Position numbers and translations under genes: made by a program. Under the pieces are notes generated by a model that saw nothing but the letters and a program-made list of their open reading frames with translations, was not told the origin of the DNA and did not search any database. Shown in pieces: positions 8,286 to 17,541 of a stretch of DNA of 64,000 bases (its first letter is position 1; the number at the start of each line of letters is the position of its first letter). The stretch is taken from assembly GCA_020073185.1 (NCBI GenBank), contig JAIQFT010000002.1:1-64000 (forward strand), in the 5' to 3' direction. This DNA comes from Terriglobia bacterium (GTDB taxonomy: Bacteria; Acidobacteriota; Terriglobia; Terriglobales; Acidobacteriaceae).

Positions 8286-8347
8286 TAGGTCGGGCCAATT
8301 GCACCCGTTGGCCAAATGGCGTCAGATGAATAGCCAGGAGGCCAGTG

Positions 8348-8782
8348 ATGGAGACGGAAGCAATTGCCGAGGTTCTGGGCGGCCGAAAGGTGCTCGGCCG
8401 AGTGGTCAAGAGCCCGGGCGAGCTGGCCCAACTGGTGCGCAAGGGGCTACCCGCAAATTCCGTTGTCGCGCTTGCGGAGAAGCTTCATGTCGGCAATACC
8501 GTTCTGTCGCGAAAGCTGGGAATTCCGCAGCGCACGCTGACTCGCCGCCTCAGCCAGCATTCCCGCTTGACCGCTGCTGAATCGGACCGGACAGTCCGGC
8601 TGGCGCGTGTCTACGCCAATGCCATCGAGATGATCGGAAGCGAAGAGACCGCAGTCAAGTGGCTGGGCACCGCCAACCGGGCCCTCGGAGGCGAACGGCC
8701 GTTGGACCAGCTCGACACCGATCTCGGCGCCCGAGCTGTGGAGGATGTACTCGGCCGTATCGCTTATGGCGTTTATAGCTGA
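8348..8782 (+). CDS. ParS/Xre-MbcA-type antitoxin of a RES system
   Basis: A 144-residue protein of the antitoxin family with an N-terminal Xre-like helical DNA-binding region (KLHVGNTVLSRKLGIPQRTLTRRL, about residues 44-68) and a C-terminal ParS/MbcA toxin-binding domain (ARVYANAIEMIGSEETAVKWL then NRALGGERPLDQLDTDLGARAVEDVLGRI). The conserved PLDLLDTxxGxxxVxxxLxRI pattern is typical. ATG 8348 is preferred over the in-frame GTG at 8345 because AGGAGG ends 6 bases upstream of the ATG. The stop overlaps the start of the RES toxin gene by one base (TGATG). Confidence 0.88.
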   Translation: METEAIAEVLGGRKVLGRVVKSPGELAQLVRKGLPANSVVALAEKLHVGNTVLSRKLGIPQRTLTRRLSQHSRLTAAESDRTVRLARVYANAIEMIGSEETAVKWLGTANRALGGERPLDQLDTDLGARAVEDVLGRIAYGVYS

Positions 8783-9240
8783 TGCGGTTCTGGAGAATCT
8801 GCCGCGAACGCTATGCCGCCGCTGCCGCCAACGGTGAAGGAGCGCGGCTCTATGGCGGACGTTGGAGCAGCCGTGGCGTGCCGGCGGTGTACGCCTCAAC
8901 CTCACTCGCACTCGCAGCCGTCGAGACCTTCGTGAATCTGGAACCGAATCTCCTACCGGCTGATCTCGCATTCATCGAAGGAGACATCCCCGATGCGCTC
9001 GGGATCGAACGCCTGGAGCTCAAGGAACTGCCCGACGGTTGGCATCGCACGAGAGACGAATCTCTGCGCCGCTTTGGAGACAAGTGGATCCGCGCTGGAC
9101 AAACGGTCGGGCTGCTCGTCCCTTCCGCAGCCATTCGAGGCGACTGGAATATTCTGCTGAATCCTGCCCACCCGAACCTCCCAGCAGTTAAGTTTCATGC
9201 GAAGCGGCGGTTTGAGTTCGACGTACGAATGTTTCGCTAA
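8782..9240 (+). CDS. RES-domain toxin (NAD-degrading family)
   Basis: A 152-residue RES-domain protein. RES toxins resemble ADP-ribosyltransferases and deplete NAD+ or modify targets. The conserved Arg-Glu-Ser features are visible: RLYGGRWSSRGVPAVYASTS near residues 23-42 and the glutamate in AAVETFVNL near residue 48, with the C-terminal WNILLNPAHP segment. It is coupled to the ParS-like antitoxin gene by a one-base overlap, forming a standard Xre-RES pair. Together with the divergent Phd/zeta operon it makes a double toxin-antitoxin block next to ssrA. Confidence 0.9.
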   Translation: MRFWRICRERYAAAAANGEGARLYGGRWSSRGVPAVYASTSLALAAVETFVNLEPNLLPADLAFIEGDIPDALGIERLELKELPDGWHRTRDESLRRFGDKWIRAGQTVGLLVPSAAIRGDWNILLNPAHPNLPAVKFHAKRRFEFDVRMFR

Positions 9241-9355
9241 TCATTTCGGGGGGAACTTACTCATAAATCTGAACCTGCGCCGCCAGGAGCGTATTGCACG
9301 CACCCAGCGGCCGCAGGCTCAGTCGCGATTCAGGCTCGAGCCCGAACCTCAGGTC

Positions 9356-9817
9356 TTATGCCGCTTTCCCCAGTTGATCGCGCATTTGCTGCGCAAACCG
9401 GCGCATCGCGGCGACGTGACCCGGTGAACGGCGCTCAATCCAGGTTTCATAGCGGTTGGCAGCTTTTTCCAAGTGTGCGAGGAACTGCTTATTCGCGAAA
9501 CGCTCCCGGCCCTGCTGGATACCGGGTTTGACGCGTTCCCACACTCCGAAAAACTCGCCGCTCGTCTCAAAGAAAAGGTCTTCGTGGAGCAATCCATAAT
9601 TGAGCAACGCGCAGGCTTGCTCCCAATAACTGAACACCATCATGACGAACGCGCCCGCTTCCGTTCCGGGGGGCGCGATTCGCATGCCATCGTCAAAGCT
9701 GTCCGCGAAGTAGTTCTTGAAAAACCACTCGCGCGCCTGCCGCAGTCGGGCCTCGCGGCGCATCTCGTAAATTTGCAGGTGTAGTTGTGCTTGTTCGTAC
9801 GTGGGCTTTGTTTCCAT
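9356..9817 (-). CDS. Uncharacterised protein, DUF4760-like
   Basis: A 153-residue, helix-rich soluble protein. The segment FSYWEQACALLNYGLLHEDLFFETSG resembles the core of DUF4760 proteins, in which a short helix pair ends in a conserved gly-leu-x-asp/glu step. ATG 9817 was chosen (METKPTYEQAQLHLQ), because the open extension to 9871 is basic and reads like untranslated leader, and AGGAGA lies upstream of 9817. No catalytic motif or membrane segment is visible. It stands alone between the RES toxin and a VOC-like gene. Confidence 0.65.
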   Translation of the reverse strand: METKPTYEQAQLHLQIYEMRREARLRQAREWFFKNYFADSFDDGMRIAPPGTEAGAFVMMVFSYWEQACALLNYGLLHEDLFFETSGEFFGVWERVKPGIQQGRERFANKQFLAHLEKAANRYETWIERRSPGHVAAMRRFAQQMRDQLGKAA

Positions 9818-9919
9818 GGTCCTTGGTCTCCTTTTGTTCTTGTCGCGGTGTGTGAATTGCCTGTGTCGCAATGTTTCAGATACAACAGCACTGCTTGGCC
9901 GACTCCCACCCTCCCTGCT

Positions 9920-10402
9920 TCATGGCTGCCGATACGCCTGCTGTAAGTGTTGGATGTCAATTTTGTCCATCGCAAGCATTGCCCTGATAACTCGATTCGC
10001 TTTTTTCGGATCAGGGTCATTCATCAGCTTGCCCAAAGCGGTAGGGATGATTTGCCAGGAGACGCCATACTTGTCTTTCAGCCAGCCGCATCTGCTTTTT
10101 TCTCCGCCGGCAGAAAGCTTCTCCCACAGCTCATCCACTTCTTGCTGCGTCGCGCAGTTCACGAAGAACGATATGGCCGGCGTGAAAGTGAATTGTGGGC
10201 CGCCGTTTAAGGCCATGAAATCTTGCCCATCGAGCTCGAAGGTCACCGACAATACCGTTCCCTTCGGTCCCGGCCCTGCTTCTCCACAACGGCTGATGCT
10301 GGCAATTTTCGAGTTCTTGAAAATAGAAGTGTAGACATTCGCAGCTTCCTCAGCTTTGCCATCGAACCACAAGAATGGGGCGATTTTTTGCATATCGTTC
10401 AT
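9920..10402 (-). CDS. VOC/PhnB-like (3-dmu-9_3-mt) family protein
   Basis: A 160-residue protein of the glyoxalase/bleomycin-resistance superfamily, PhnB-like branch. It starts with QKIAPFLWFDGKAEEAANVYTSIF, continues with VTFELDGQDFMALNGGP and ends with KYGVSWQIIPTALGKLM, which are the family hallmarks. Members are small metal-binding or degenerate enzymes whose substrates are mostly unknown. The Cys in NCATQQEV and CGWLKDKYG are not family-defining. The gene precedes the DUF4760-like gene on the same strand by about 100 bases, so they may be cotranscribed. Confidence 0.88.
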   Translation of the reverse strand: MNDMQKIAPFLWFDGKAEEAANVYTSIFKNSKIASISRCGEAGPGPKGTVLSVTFELDGQDFMALNGGPQFTFTPAISFFVNCATQQEVDELWEKLSAGGEKSRCGWLKDKYGVSWQIIPTALGKLMNDPDPKKANRVIRAMLAMDKIDIQHLQQAYRQP

Positions 10403-10472
10403 CTCCTTTGACGAGCACTGCAGACGACGTGACGCGGCCTGATTAACTCTTTGGCCTGCTGGTGAGCGCTGT

Positions 10473-11534
10473 CTATGCCGCCTTTTGTGGCACCGGTGTC
10501 TCTCCGGCGAGGGCCTTGGTAGAGACCTCGTCCCGCGTGGCCGCCTGGAACCACCCCGGATAGAGCGGCGCCGGTGCCGTCATCGTGTCCAGTTCCGCTA
10601 ATTCGGTCGCGTCTAAGGTTACGTTCAGTGCCCCGAGATTGTCCTCCAGTTGCGCCGTCTTGCTCGCCCCCAACAAGATCGTGCTCACGAACGGCTTTGC
10701 CAGCATCCAGGCCAGCGCGACCTGCGCGACGGTAGCACGATGTCCTGCGGCGATCTTCTTCATGCGCTCGATCAAGGCGTAACCACGCTCCACGTCGACA
10801 GGCAGGAAGTTGGACTGAGCGATACGCCCGCCGCCGCCGGTCGGATCCTGGCGCGTATACCGTCCGCTCAGGAACCCGCTCGCCAGCGGACTCCACACTA
10901 CGATCCCGATGCCCGCGTCGTGGCAGAAGGGTACGACCTCGTGTTCGATATCGCGCCCCACCAGTGAGTAGTACATTTGCGCCGCGACGAACGGCGCCCA
11001 GCCGTACTTCTCCTGGATCCCGCGGAATTTCGCCGCCTGCCACGCCGACAGGTTGGAGTACCCGACGTAGCGGACCAGGCCGCGCTGCACCAGGTTGTCG
11101 AGCGCGCGCGCCGTCTCTTCTTCCGGTGTGAATGGGTCGGGCTTATGAATGGAAAGCAGATCGAGGTAGTCGGTGCCCAACCGTCGCAGGCAGGCCTCGG
11201 CCGCCGACAGGATGTACCCGCAGGATGCGCCCGCACGCGTCACGGCATCGCCCGAACGGAAGCCGATCTTGGTCGAGATGATGACGTCCTTGCGGCGCTG
11301 GCCGAGCGCGCGTCCCAGCATCTCCTCCGACTGACCGCCGGCATACATGTCGGCCGTGTCGAAGAAATTGATGCCGGCGTCGAGCGCGCACTCGATCAGC
11401 GCGCTGGCCTGCTCCTGGCCGGTCTTCCAAACCGAGGCCATCGGATCGTCCGCCGTGGCCTTGCCAAACGTCATGACGCCGAATGAGAGCCTTGACACAA
11501 TCAATCCTGTCTTGCCCAGATGTGCATACTTCAT
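10473..11534 (-). CDS. Aldo/keto reductase
   Basis: A 353-residue NADP-dependent aldo/keto reductase of the YajO/voltage-channel-beta-like group. The catalytic tetrad is visible: Asp in FFDTADMYAGG, Tyr in the same motif, Lys in VIISTKIGF and His in LLSIHKPDPF. The C-terminal GASKTAQLEDNLGAL binds the NADP phosphate. ATG 11534 begins the conserved MKYAHLGKTGLIVSRLSFG start; upstream in-frame codons encode nonconserved sequence. Substrate unknown. It diverges from the acyl-CoA synthetase-like gene across a 318-base gap. Confidence 0.92.
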   Translation of the reverse strand: MKYAHLGKTGLIVSRLSFGVMTFGKATADDPMASVWKTGQEQASALIECALDAGINFFDTADMYAGGQSEEMLGRALGQRRKDVIISTKIGFRSGDAVTRAGASCGYILSAAEACLRRLGTDYLDLLSIHKPDPFTPEEETARALDNLVQRGLVRYVGYSNLSAWQAAKFRGIQEKYGWAPFVAAQMYYSLVGRDIEHEVVPFCHDAGIGIVVWSPLASGFLSGRYTRQDPTGGGGRIAQSNFLPVDVERGYALIERMKKIAAGHRATVAQVALAWMLAKPFVSTILLGASKTAQLEDNLGALNVTLDATELAELDTMTAPAPLYPGWFQAATRDEVSTKALAGETPVPQKAA

Positions 11535-11852
11535 CGCGTCCCTCCGAAACCAATTCGATGATACTGGCGTGGCAGCGGACTCGTGGGGCGACGAATCAGT
11601 ACTCAGCAGGGGCGACCGCATGGCCTTCTGGCACTTCGAAAAAACCAGCAAGTTACGTCGTATCAACAACCGAAATATTTCGACTCTCGAGGCCACCACC
11701 ATTTCTTCTTTTCGAATTTCATTTCAGGTCAGTCCCAATAAAATCACTTCCGTACCGGCCTCAATTTTGCAATCTCTGCTCACCTCTCCCGCATCAAAGG
11801 TGCACGCGCAAGGATCGCCGGCGCGCCCACAGGATCGGAGAACCAACCACGA
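11535..11852. other. Divergent intergenic region
   Basis: About 318 bases separate the divergent aldo/keto reductase and acyl-CoA synthetase-like genes and should contain both promoters. It is more AT-rich between 11640 and 11760 than its surroundings. No repeat, RNA structure or additional gene was recognised. Confidence 0.5.
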
Positions 11853-13367
11853 ATGCGGTCGGTAGCCACAGTTTTGGACGCCATCCACGTAGCGCCCGCA
11901 GAACGGACCGCCATCATCATTCCGGAGAGCGGGGCGCGGGTCACCTACGGATCGCTGCGCGAGCAGGTCCTGACCATGGCCGACACCCTGGCGGCGGCGG
12001 GAATTCGCCGCGGCGGCCGCGTGGCCATTGCCTTGTCCAACGGGTTGCCGGCCATTGTGAGTTTCCTGGCGGCCTCCGTCGCCGGCACCGCCGCGCCCAT
12101 GAATCCGACTTACAAGTATCAGGAATTTGCTTTTTACCTGGAGGACACCTCCGCGCGCGTGTTGATCTGCAGCCCGAAAGATGGCGAAGCGGGTCCGGCG
12201 GCCGCCGATCTCGGCATCCCGATCCTGCCGGTGGTGCTCGATGAGAAGGGCACAGTCCACCTGCAGGGCATTTCACCCAAGCCCTGGACAGTCGCGCCCA
12301 CCGCCGACGACATCGCGCTGGTGCTGCACACCAGCGGAAGCACGGGCCGTCCCAAGCGCGTGCCGTTGCAGCATCGTAACCTGGCGCAGTCGACGAAAAG
12401 TATCGTCCAAACCTACGCGCTCACGCCCGACGACGTTTCCCTCTGCTTCATGCCGCTGTTTCACGTGCATGGCATTGTCGCCTCGACGCTGGCGACGCTG
12501 CTCTCCGGTGGCACCGTAGTCGCGCCCACCGGCGTAAATCCGTTGATGTTCTGGCGCCTGGTGCGGCAGTACCGCGTCACCTGGTACACCGCCGTGCCCA
12601 CCATCCATCACGTGGTCGCAGGCCGGGCGCGCAGCAACGAGCGCCCCAGCGACGGCGGTTCGCTGCGCTTCGTGCGCTCCGCCAGCGCGCCGCTGGCGCC
12701 CGAGATGATGCGCAAGATGGAAGAAGTGTTTGGCGTGCCGGTCCTGGAAGCCTATGGCATGACCGAGGCCGCCCACCAGATGGCCTCCAACCCTCTGCCT
12801 CCCGCGCCGCGCAAAGCCGGCTCCGTGGGATTGCCCACTGGACTGCAGATCAGCATCATGGATGCGCTGGGCAATCATCGCCCCCAAGGCGAACGCGCCG
12901 AGGTGGTCATCAAGGGTCCCAACGTGTTCAGCGGGTACGAGAACAATCCGGCGGAGAACAAGCTGGCGTTCAGCAACGGCTGGTTCCGCACCGGCGACGA
13001 GGGCTGGCTCGATCCCGACGGCTACCTGCATATCTCCGGGCGGATCAAGGAGCTCATCAACCGCGCCGGCGAAAAGGTCGCGCCACGACATGTTGACGAG
13101 GTGCTGGCCGAACATCCCGCCGTGGCCGAGGCGGTCGCCTTCGGCATGCCCCACCCCTCGCTGGGCGAAGAGGTCGCCGCTGCCGTGGTCTTGCGCCAAG
13201 GCTACACCGAAGCCGACCTGCTGAAGTTCTGCCGCGAGCGCCTGGCGCACTTCGAGTGTCCCAAGAAGATTTTCATCGTGGAGAGCATTCCGCGCACTGC
13301 GACCGGCAAGATCCAGCGCCGGATCGTCGCGCAGACGTTGTGCGGCAACAAGGAGCACGTGGCATGA
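11853..13367 (+). CDS. AMP-forming acyl-CoA (oxalyl-CoA-like) synthetase
   Basis: A 504-residue member of the ANL superfamily that activates a carboxylate with ATP and transfers it to CoA. Motif A3 is VLHTSGSTGRPK (about residues 157-168), A5 is EAYGMTEAAHQMASNPLPP, and the ARTGD-like hinge is WFRTGDEGWLDPDGYLHISG; the catalytic Lys lies in RTATGKIQRR near the C-terminus. The phrase MTEAAHQMxSNPLP followed by AGSVGLPTG is shared with the PCS60/AAE3 oxalyl-CoA synthetases, so a short dicarboxylate is a plausible substrate, but specificity cannot be read with certainty. It overlaps the next gene by 4 bases (ATGA), so the two are one operon. Confidence 0.88.
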   Translation: MRSVATVLDAIHVAPAERTAIIIPESGARVTYGSLREQVLTMADTLAAAGIRRGGRVAIALSNGLPAIVSFLAASVAGTAAPMNPTYKYQEFAFYLEDTSARVLICSPKDGEAGPAAADLGIPILPVVLDEKGTVHLQGISPKPWTVAPTADDIALVLHTSGSTGRPKRVPLQHRNLAQSTKSIVQTYALTPDDVSLCFMPLFHVHGIVASTLATLLSGGTVVAPTGVNPLMFWRLVRQYRVTWYTAVPTIHHVVAGRARSNERPSDGGSLRFVRSASAPLAPEMMRKMEEVFGVPVLEAYGMTEAAHQMASNPLPPAPRKAGSVGLPTGLQISIMDALGNHRPQGERAEVVIKGPNVFSGYENNPAENKLAFSNGWFRTGDEGWLDPDGYLHISGRIKELINRAGEKVAPRHVDEVLAEHPAVAEAVAFGMPHPSLGEEVAAAVVLRQGYTEADLLKFCRERLAHFECPKKIFIVESIPRTATGKIQRRIVAQTLCGNKEHVA

Positions 13368-15199
13368 AGTTCCTGATTGCCGGCGCCGGCGCGGTCGGAG
13401 CTTACATGGGCGCCAAGATGGCCCGCGCCGGGCTGGACGTCACGCTCTTCGCACGCGGACGGCAACTGCAGGCGATCCAGGAGCGCGGCGTGCGCGTGCA
13501 AAGCGTGGACGGCGATTTCGAAGCGCGCCCCAACCTTACCGCTAATCTCGACCAGGTTGGTCCCGTCGATGTCCTGTTTCTGACCGTGAAAGCGCACAGC
13601 CTGGCGCAGCTTGTGCCGCAACTGAAGAGCGTCATGGGGCCGGACACCACCGTGGTCAGCACGCAAAACGGAATTCCGTGGTGGTATTTCCAGGGTACCG
13701 GCGGCGAGTTGAAAGGGATCCGGCTGGAAACGATCGATCCCGGCGGCGCGGTTTCTGCCGCCATTCCCGCCCAGCAGGTAGTCGGCTCGATCATCTATTT
13801 CGCGACGCATGTCATCGAGCCCGGCGTCATTCGCCACACGGAAGGCAGCCGCGTCTCGCTCGGCGAGCCCGACGGCACCCGCTCCGACCGTTGCCGGAAG
13901 ATTGCCGCAGCGCTGGTCGCCTCCGGGCTGCGCTGCCCCGTCACCACTCACATCCGCCGGGAAATCTGGGTCAAGATTCTCGGCAATGTCGTCTTCAATC
14001 CCATCAGCGCCCTCACTGGCGCCACCCTGGTGCAGATGGCGTTTCATCCCGAGGTTGCACCAATCGTCCGCGAGATCATGCGCGAGACCGAAGCCCTGGG
14101 CGCCAAGCTCGGCTTCGAATTGCCGATCACCATCGAACAGCGAATCGCCGGCGCCGCCAGGGTCGGCGAACACAAAACCTCCATGCTGCAGGACCTCGAA
14201 GCCGGACGTCCGCTTGAGCTGGAGGCCATTGTGGCCGCGGTCGTCGAACTGGGAGAGCGCCTGAAAGTGCCGATGCCGCACACCCGCACCATCTACGCCT
14301 GCACCAAGCTGCTGGCTGAAGTCCGCACCGGCTGCGTCTCCAAGATGCCCGAGAACGAGATGACCGCTGAGCAAACCAAGACAGTGACGACCGCTGATAT
14401 CGCTTCCGTTGCGCGCGAACTCCTCTCCGCCCACCAAACCGGCCAGATGGTCGCGGTTCCACCCTGTGCACGAGGGTTCGATCTTGACGCCTGCTACGCC
14501 GTCGAATGGGAGATCAAGCGGCTGCGCGAACAGGCTGGGCACAAGGCCGCCGGACGCAAGGTGGGGTTCGCGAATAAGGCCATGTGGCGCATCCTCAAGC
14601 TGGAGACGCTGGTCTGGGCGCATATGTACGACGACACCGTGCACTACGCCAACGCCAATTCCGCCGAGATCGCGCTACCCAAGGCGCGCTCGCTGAAGAT
14701 CGAACCGGAAATCATGTTCGGCCTGAAACGGCCGATCACGGAAGGTTTGGATGCCGCCGCCGCGCTCGATGCCTGTGAGTGGATCGCCTTTGGCTTCGAG
14801 ATCATTGACTGCCCCTACCCCGACTGGAAGTTTCAGCCGGGGGATTTCGTTGCTTCACTCGGCTTGCACTCCGCTCTGATTGTCGGCGAGCGTAAGTCGG
14901 TTACACCCGAACTGATTCCCACGCTCATGGAACAACTTCCCAAGTTCAAGGCGCGCATGTCGAAGAACGGTGGATTCGTGGAAGAAGGCTCGGGCAAGAA
15001 TTCGTTGCGCAGCCCGGCGCTCTGCCTGGCCGAACTCGCCGCAGCTATCCTGAACCGTGGCCAGCCGCCACTCGGCGCGGGGGAAATCGTTAGTTCGGGC
15101 ACGCTCACCGCCGGTCACCTCATGGCGACAGGCGACACGTGGACCGCCGAACTCGAGGGTCTTCGCCTCCCCAACCTCACCCTGCGTCTCATTCCCTAG
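13364..15199 (+). CDS. Ketopantoate-reductase-like / 2-oxopentenoate-hydratase-like fusion
   Basis: A single 611-residue frame with two enzyme domains. Residues 1-310 are a PanE/ApbA-type NADPH-dependent reductase: Rossmann motif AGAGAVGAYMGAKMARAG, Lys in LTVKAHSLAQL, and KILGNVVFNPISALTGA. Residues 330-611 resemble the MhpD/FAH-type 2-keto-4-pentenoate hydratases: AGRKVGFANKAMWRILKL, a metal-site-like EPEIMFGL and AFGFEIIDCPYPDW, ending with VSSGTLTAGHL. No internal stop interrupts the join. The start at 13364 overlaps the synthetase stop, so translation is coupled. A pairing of a 2-keto-acid reductase and a hydratase with an acyl-CoA ligase suggests a short catabolic or detoxifying route for hydroxy/keto acids. 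The exact substrate is not known. Confidence 0.85.
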   Translation: MKFLIAGAGAVGAYMGAKMARAGLDVTLFARGRQLQAIQERGVRVQSVDGDFEARPNLTANLDQVGPVDVLFLTVKAHSLAQLVPQLKSVMGPDTTVVSTQNGIPWWYFQGTGGELKGIRLETIDPGGAVSAAIPAQQVVGSIIYFATHVIEPGVIRHTEGSRVSLGEPDGTRSDRCRKIAAALVASGLRCPVTTHIRREIWVKILGNVVFNPISALTGATLVQMAFHPEVAPIVREIMRETEALGAKLGFELPITIEQRIAGAARVGEHKTSMLQDLEAGRPLELEAIVAAVVELGERLKVPMPHTRTIYACTKLLAEVRTGCVSKMPENEMTAEQTKTVTTADIASVARELLSAHQTGQMVAVPPCARGFDLDACYAVEWEIKRLREQAGHKAAGRKVGFANKAMWRILKLETLVWAHMYDDTVHYANANSAEIALPKARSLKIEPEIMFGLKRPITEGLDAAAALDACEWIAFGFEIIDCPYPDWKFQPGDFVASLGLHSALIVGERKSVTPELIPTLMEQLPKFKARMSKNGGFVEEGSGKNSLRSPALCLAELAAAILNRGQPPLGAGEIVSSGTLTAGHLMATGDTWTAELEGLRLPNLTLRLIP

Positions 15200-15237
15200 A
15201 GACGACTCCGCTGCGTCTTACGGTCGCGTGGTAGGAA

Positions 15238-15903
15238 TTAGGAGCGGCCCAGGTGATGGCGCACGTCGGCGCCTCGGACCCAGAAGATGACGTCCTCGGC
15301 AATGTTGGTGGCGTGGTCGCCGACGCGCTCCAGATTGCGCGCTATGATAATCGCATCCATCGCCTGTTCAGTAACTTGCGGAGATTTCTTAATGAGGTCG
15401 ATCATGGTCTCGGCGATCTCATAATTCATCCGGTCCACGGTGTCGTCCATGGTGAGCACCTGCTCCGCTAGCTGCGCGTCGCCCAGAACGAACGCCTCCA
15501 ATGCCTGGCGAATCATGAGGCCGGCGGTCGCCGCCATCAGCGGGATGTCAATCGGCAAGTCCACGGCAGGCACCTTGAGCAGTTGCTCTACCCGTTCCAC
15601 GATGTTCACCGCCTGGTCGCCGACGCGCTCCAGGTCGGCGTTGATCTTGATCACGGCCAGAATGAAGCGCAAATCCACCGCCATCGGCTGCTGCATGGCG
15701 AGCAGGTCGATCGCCAGTTCGTCAATCTCGCGCTCGGCGACGTTGATACCCGCCTCGCTGTCGAATACCAGCTTGCACTGAGACCGGTCGCGTTCGCGGT
15801 ACGCCTTCACCGCGCGGGTGATCGACTGCTCGGCCATGCCCGCCATCCGCAGCAGCCGGTCTTTCAGTTCGTCCAGGCCTTCATGGAAGCGAGTGCGCGT
15901 CAT
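15238..15903 (-). CDS. phoU: Phosphate transport regulator PhoU
   Basis: PhoU links the Pst transporter to PhoR and turns the Pho response off when phosphate is plentiful. The 221-residue product consists of two PhoU three-helix repeats with the metal-binding [25 protein letters not shown] motif near residue 95 and a second copy, [21 protein letters not shown], near residue 190. It is the last gene of the pst operon; its start overlaps the pstB stop by 4 bases. It converges on the reductase/hydratase fusion across 38 bases. Confidence 0.96.
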   Translation of the reverse strand: MTRTRFHEGLDELKDRLLRMAGMAEQSITRAVKAYRERDRSQCKLVFDSEAGINVAEREIDELAIDLLAMQQPMAVDLRFILAVIKINADLERVGDQAVNIVERVEQLLKVPAVDLPIDIPLMAATAGLMIRQALEAFVLGDAQLAEQVLTMDDTVDRMNYEIAETMIDLIKKSPQVTEQAMDAIIIARNLERVGDHATNIAEDVIFWVRGADVRHHLGRS

Positions 15904-16661
15904 CCGAACCTGCCCGTGATGTAGTCCTCGGTGCGCTTGTCACCGGGCGTGGTGAAGATCTTCTGCGTCTTGTCGAACTCAATCAAGTCGCCCAGGAGGA
16001 AAAAACCTGTCCATTCCGCCACGCGCGCCGCCTGCTGCATGTTGTGGGTGACGATCACCACGGTGAAGCGTTCCTTCAGTTGATAGATCAGGTCCTCGAT
16101 CTTGGCCGTGGAGATCGGATCCAGCGCCGAGGCCGGCTCATCCATCAACAGCACTTCCGGCTGCACCGCCAAGGCGCGCGCAATGCACAGCCGCTGCTGC
16201 TGTCCGCCGGAAAGGCTTGCTCCCGATTGTTTCTTGAGTGCGTCCTTGACTTCGTCCCACAGCGCGGCCAAGCGCAGCGACCGCTCCACGGTTTCATCCA
16301 GTGCGCGGCGATTCCGGAACCCGTTGAGCTTCAATCCCGCCGCCACGTTGTCATAGATCGTCATGGTCGGAAAAGGATTCGGCTTTTGAAACACCATTCC
16401 CACGCGCCGGCGCACTTCCACCGCCGGGGTACCGTTCCCGTACACGTCGGTGCTGCCGATTCTTACCTCTCCTTCCACCCGCGCCCCTGGAATGGTCTCA
16501 TGCATGCGGTTCAGACAACGCACGAAAGTGGACTTTCCGCAGCCGGACGGGCCAATAATGGCCGTCACGGTGTTGGGCCGCATCTCCATGCTGATGCCAT
16601 GCAGGGCCTCGGCAGCGCCGAACCACGCGCGCAGCCCGCGAACCTCGATTCCGACCCCCAA
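15900..16661 (-). CDS. pstB: Phosphate ABC transporter ATP-binding protein
   Basis: PstB powers phosphate uptake by the PstSCAB transporter. The 253-residue protein has Walker [11 protein letters not shown] (about 38-47), Q-loop [17 protein letters not shown], signature [15 protein letters not shown] and Walker [14 protein letters not shown], followed by the switch His in [13 protein letters not shown]. The QKPNPFP and SALDP segments are typical of PstB among ABC proteins. It begins 1 base after pstA and overlaps phoU by 4 bases. Confidence 0.97.
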   Translation of the reverse strand: MGVGIEVRGLRAWFGAAEALHGISMEMRPNTVTAIIGPSGCGKSTFVRCLNRMHETIPGARVEGEVRIGSTDVYGNGTPAVEVRRRVGMVFQKPNPFPTMTIYDNVAAGLKLNGFRNRRALDETVERSLRLAALWDEVKDALKKQSGASLSGGQQQRLCIARALAVQPEVLLMDEPASALDPISTAKIEDLIYQLKERFTVVIVTHNMQQAARVAEWTGFFLLGDLIEFDKTQKIFTTPGDKRTEDYITGRFG

Positions 16662-16662
16662 G

Positions 16663-17541
16663 TTAGGATGCTCCCTTCAACAGGCCGCGGCTGGCGATAA
16701 TGCGCACCACCGAAATCGTCCCGATGATCATCACGATCAACACCAGCGCCCCCGCCCACGCCATCCGGTGCCAGTCGTCGTACGGCGAGATCGCGTAGGT
16801 GTAGACCTGCAGGGACAAGGCGGCGGTCGGCTGGTTGAGTTTGAGATTCCAAAACTGGTTTCCAAATGCGGTGAACAGCAGCGGCGCCGTTTCACCGGCC
16901 ACCCGCGCAAAGGCCAGCATAATACCGGTAATCACTCCCGAGGTCGCGGTGCGCAAGGTTACGGACAAGGTGGTCCGCCACTGCGGAATGCCCAGGCCGA
17001 GCGCCGCCTCGCGGATCGTCTGCGGCACCATGAGCAGCATCTCCTCCGTCGCCCGCACGATGATCGGGATCATCATGATGCCCAGGGCGATGCCGCCGGC
17101 CAGCGCGGAAAAATGCTTTTGTGTGACCACCACCAGCCCATAGACCGCAATCCCGGTAACAATCGAGGGCACGCCGTTGAGTACGTCGGCGGTGAAGCGG
17201 ATGACGTTGCCGAACGCATTGCGGCCGTATTCGGAGAGGTAAATTCCCCCGGCGATCCCCCACGGCACTCCGATCAGGCTGGCGATGCCGAGGATCATAA
17301 ACGTGCCCACGATGGCATTCGCCATTCCGCCGCCCAGTTCCCCTACCGGCGCCGGCGTGTGGGTCAGAAACGCCCAGTTCAACGCACCGATTCCCTTGGC
17401 ACCCAGGAATCCGAGAATCAGGAACAGCGGCACCAGCACCAGCAAGGCGGCCATGCCGGTGGCGGCCATCACGGCGCGATCCACAAGCCGCCGGCGCAAG
17501 CTCAACCGGACCGCCATCCCGGATTGCAGCTCCTCAGCCAT
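16663..17541 (-). CDS. pstA: Phosphate ABC transporter permease
   Basis: One of the two membrane subunits of the phosphate transporter. The 292-residue protein has about six membrane segments, with the family segments [33 protein letters not shown] and the coupling EAA-like loop [19 protein letters not shown], and [16 protein letters not shown] near the C-terminus. Its start overlaps the pstC stop by 8 bases. The ATG at 17541 is the first methionine in frame within the overlap. Confidence 0.95.
   Translation of the reverse strand: MAEELQSGMAVRLSLRRRLVDRAVMAATGMAALLVLVPLFLILGFLGAKGIGALNWAFLTHTPAPVGELGGGMANAIVGTFMILGIASLIGVPWGIAGGIYLSEYGRNAFGNVIRFTADVLNGVPSIVTGIAVYGLVVVTQKHFSALAGGIALGIMMIPIIVRATEEMLLMVPQTIREAALGLGIPQWRTTLSVTLRTATSGVITGIMLAFARVAGETAPLLFTAFGNQFWNLKLNQPTAALSLQVYTYAISPYDDWHRMAWAGALVLIVMIIGTISVVRIIASRGLLKGAS

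Noticed and set aside
7151-9355. Second copy of the tmRNA 3' end as an attachment repeat
   Set aside because: No repeat of GGTTCAACTCCCGCCGCC was found downstream and no integrase is present, so the insertion idea is kept as inference only.
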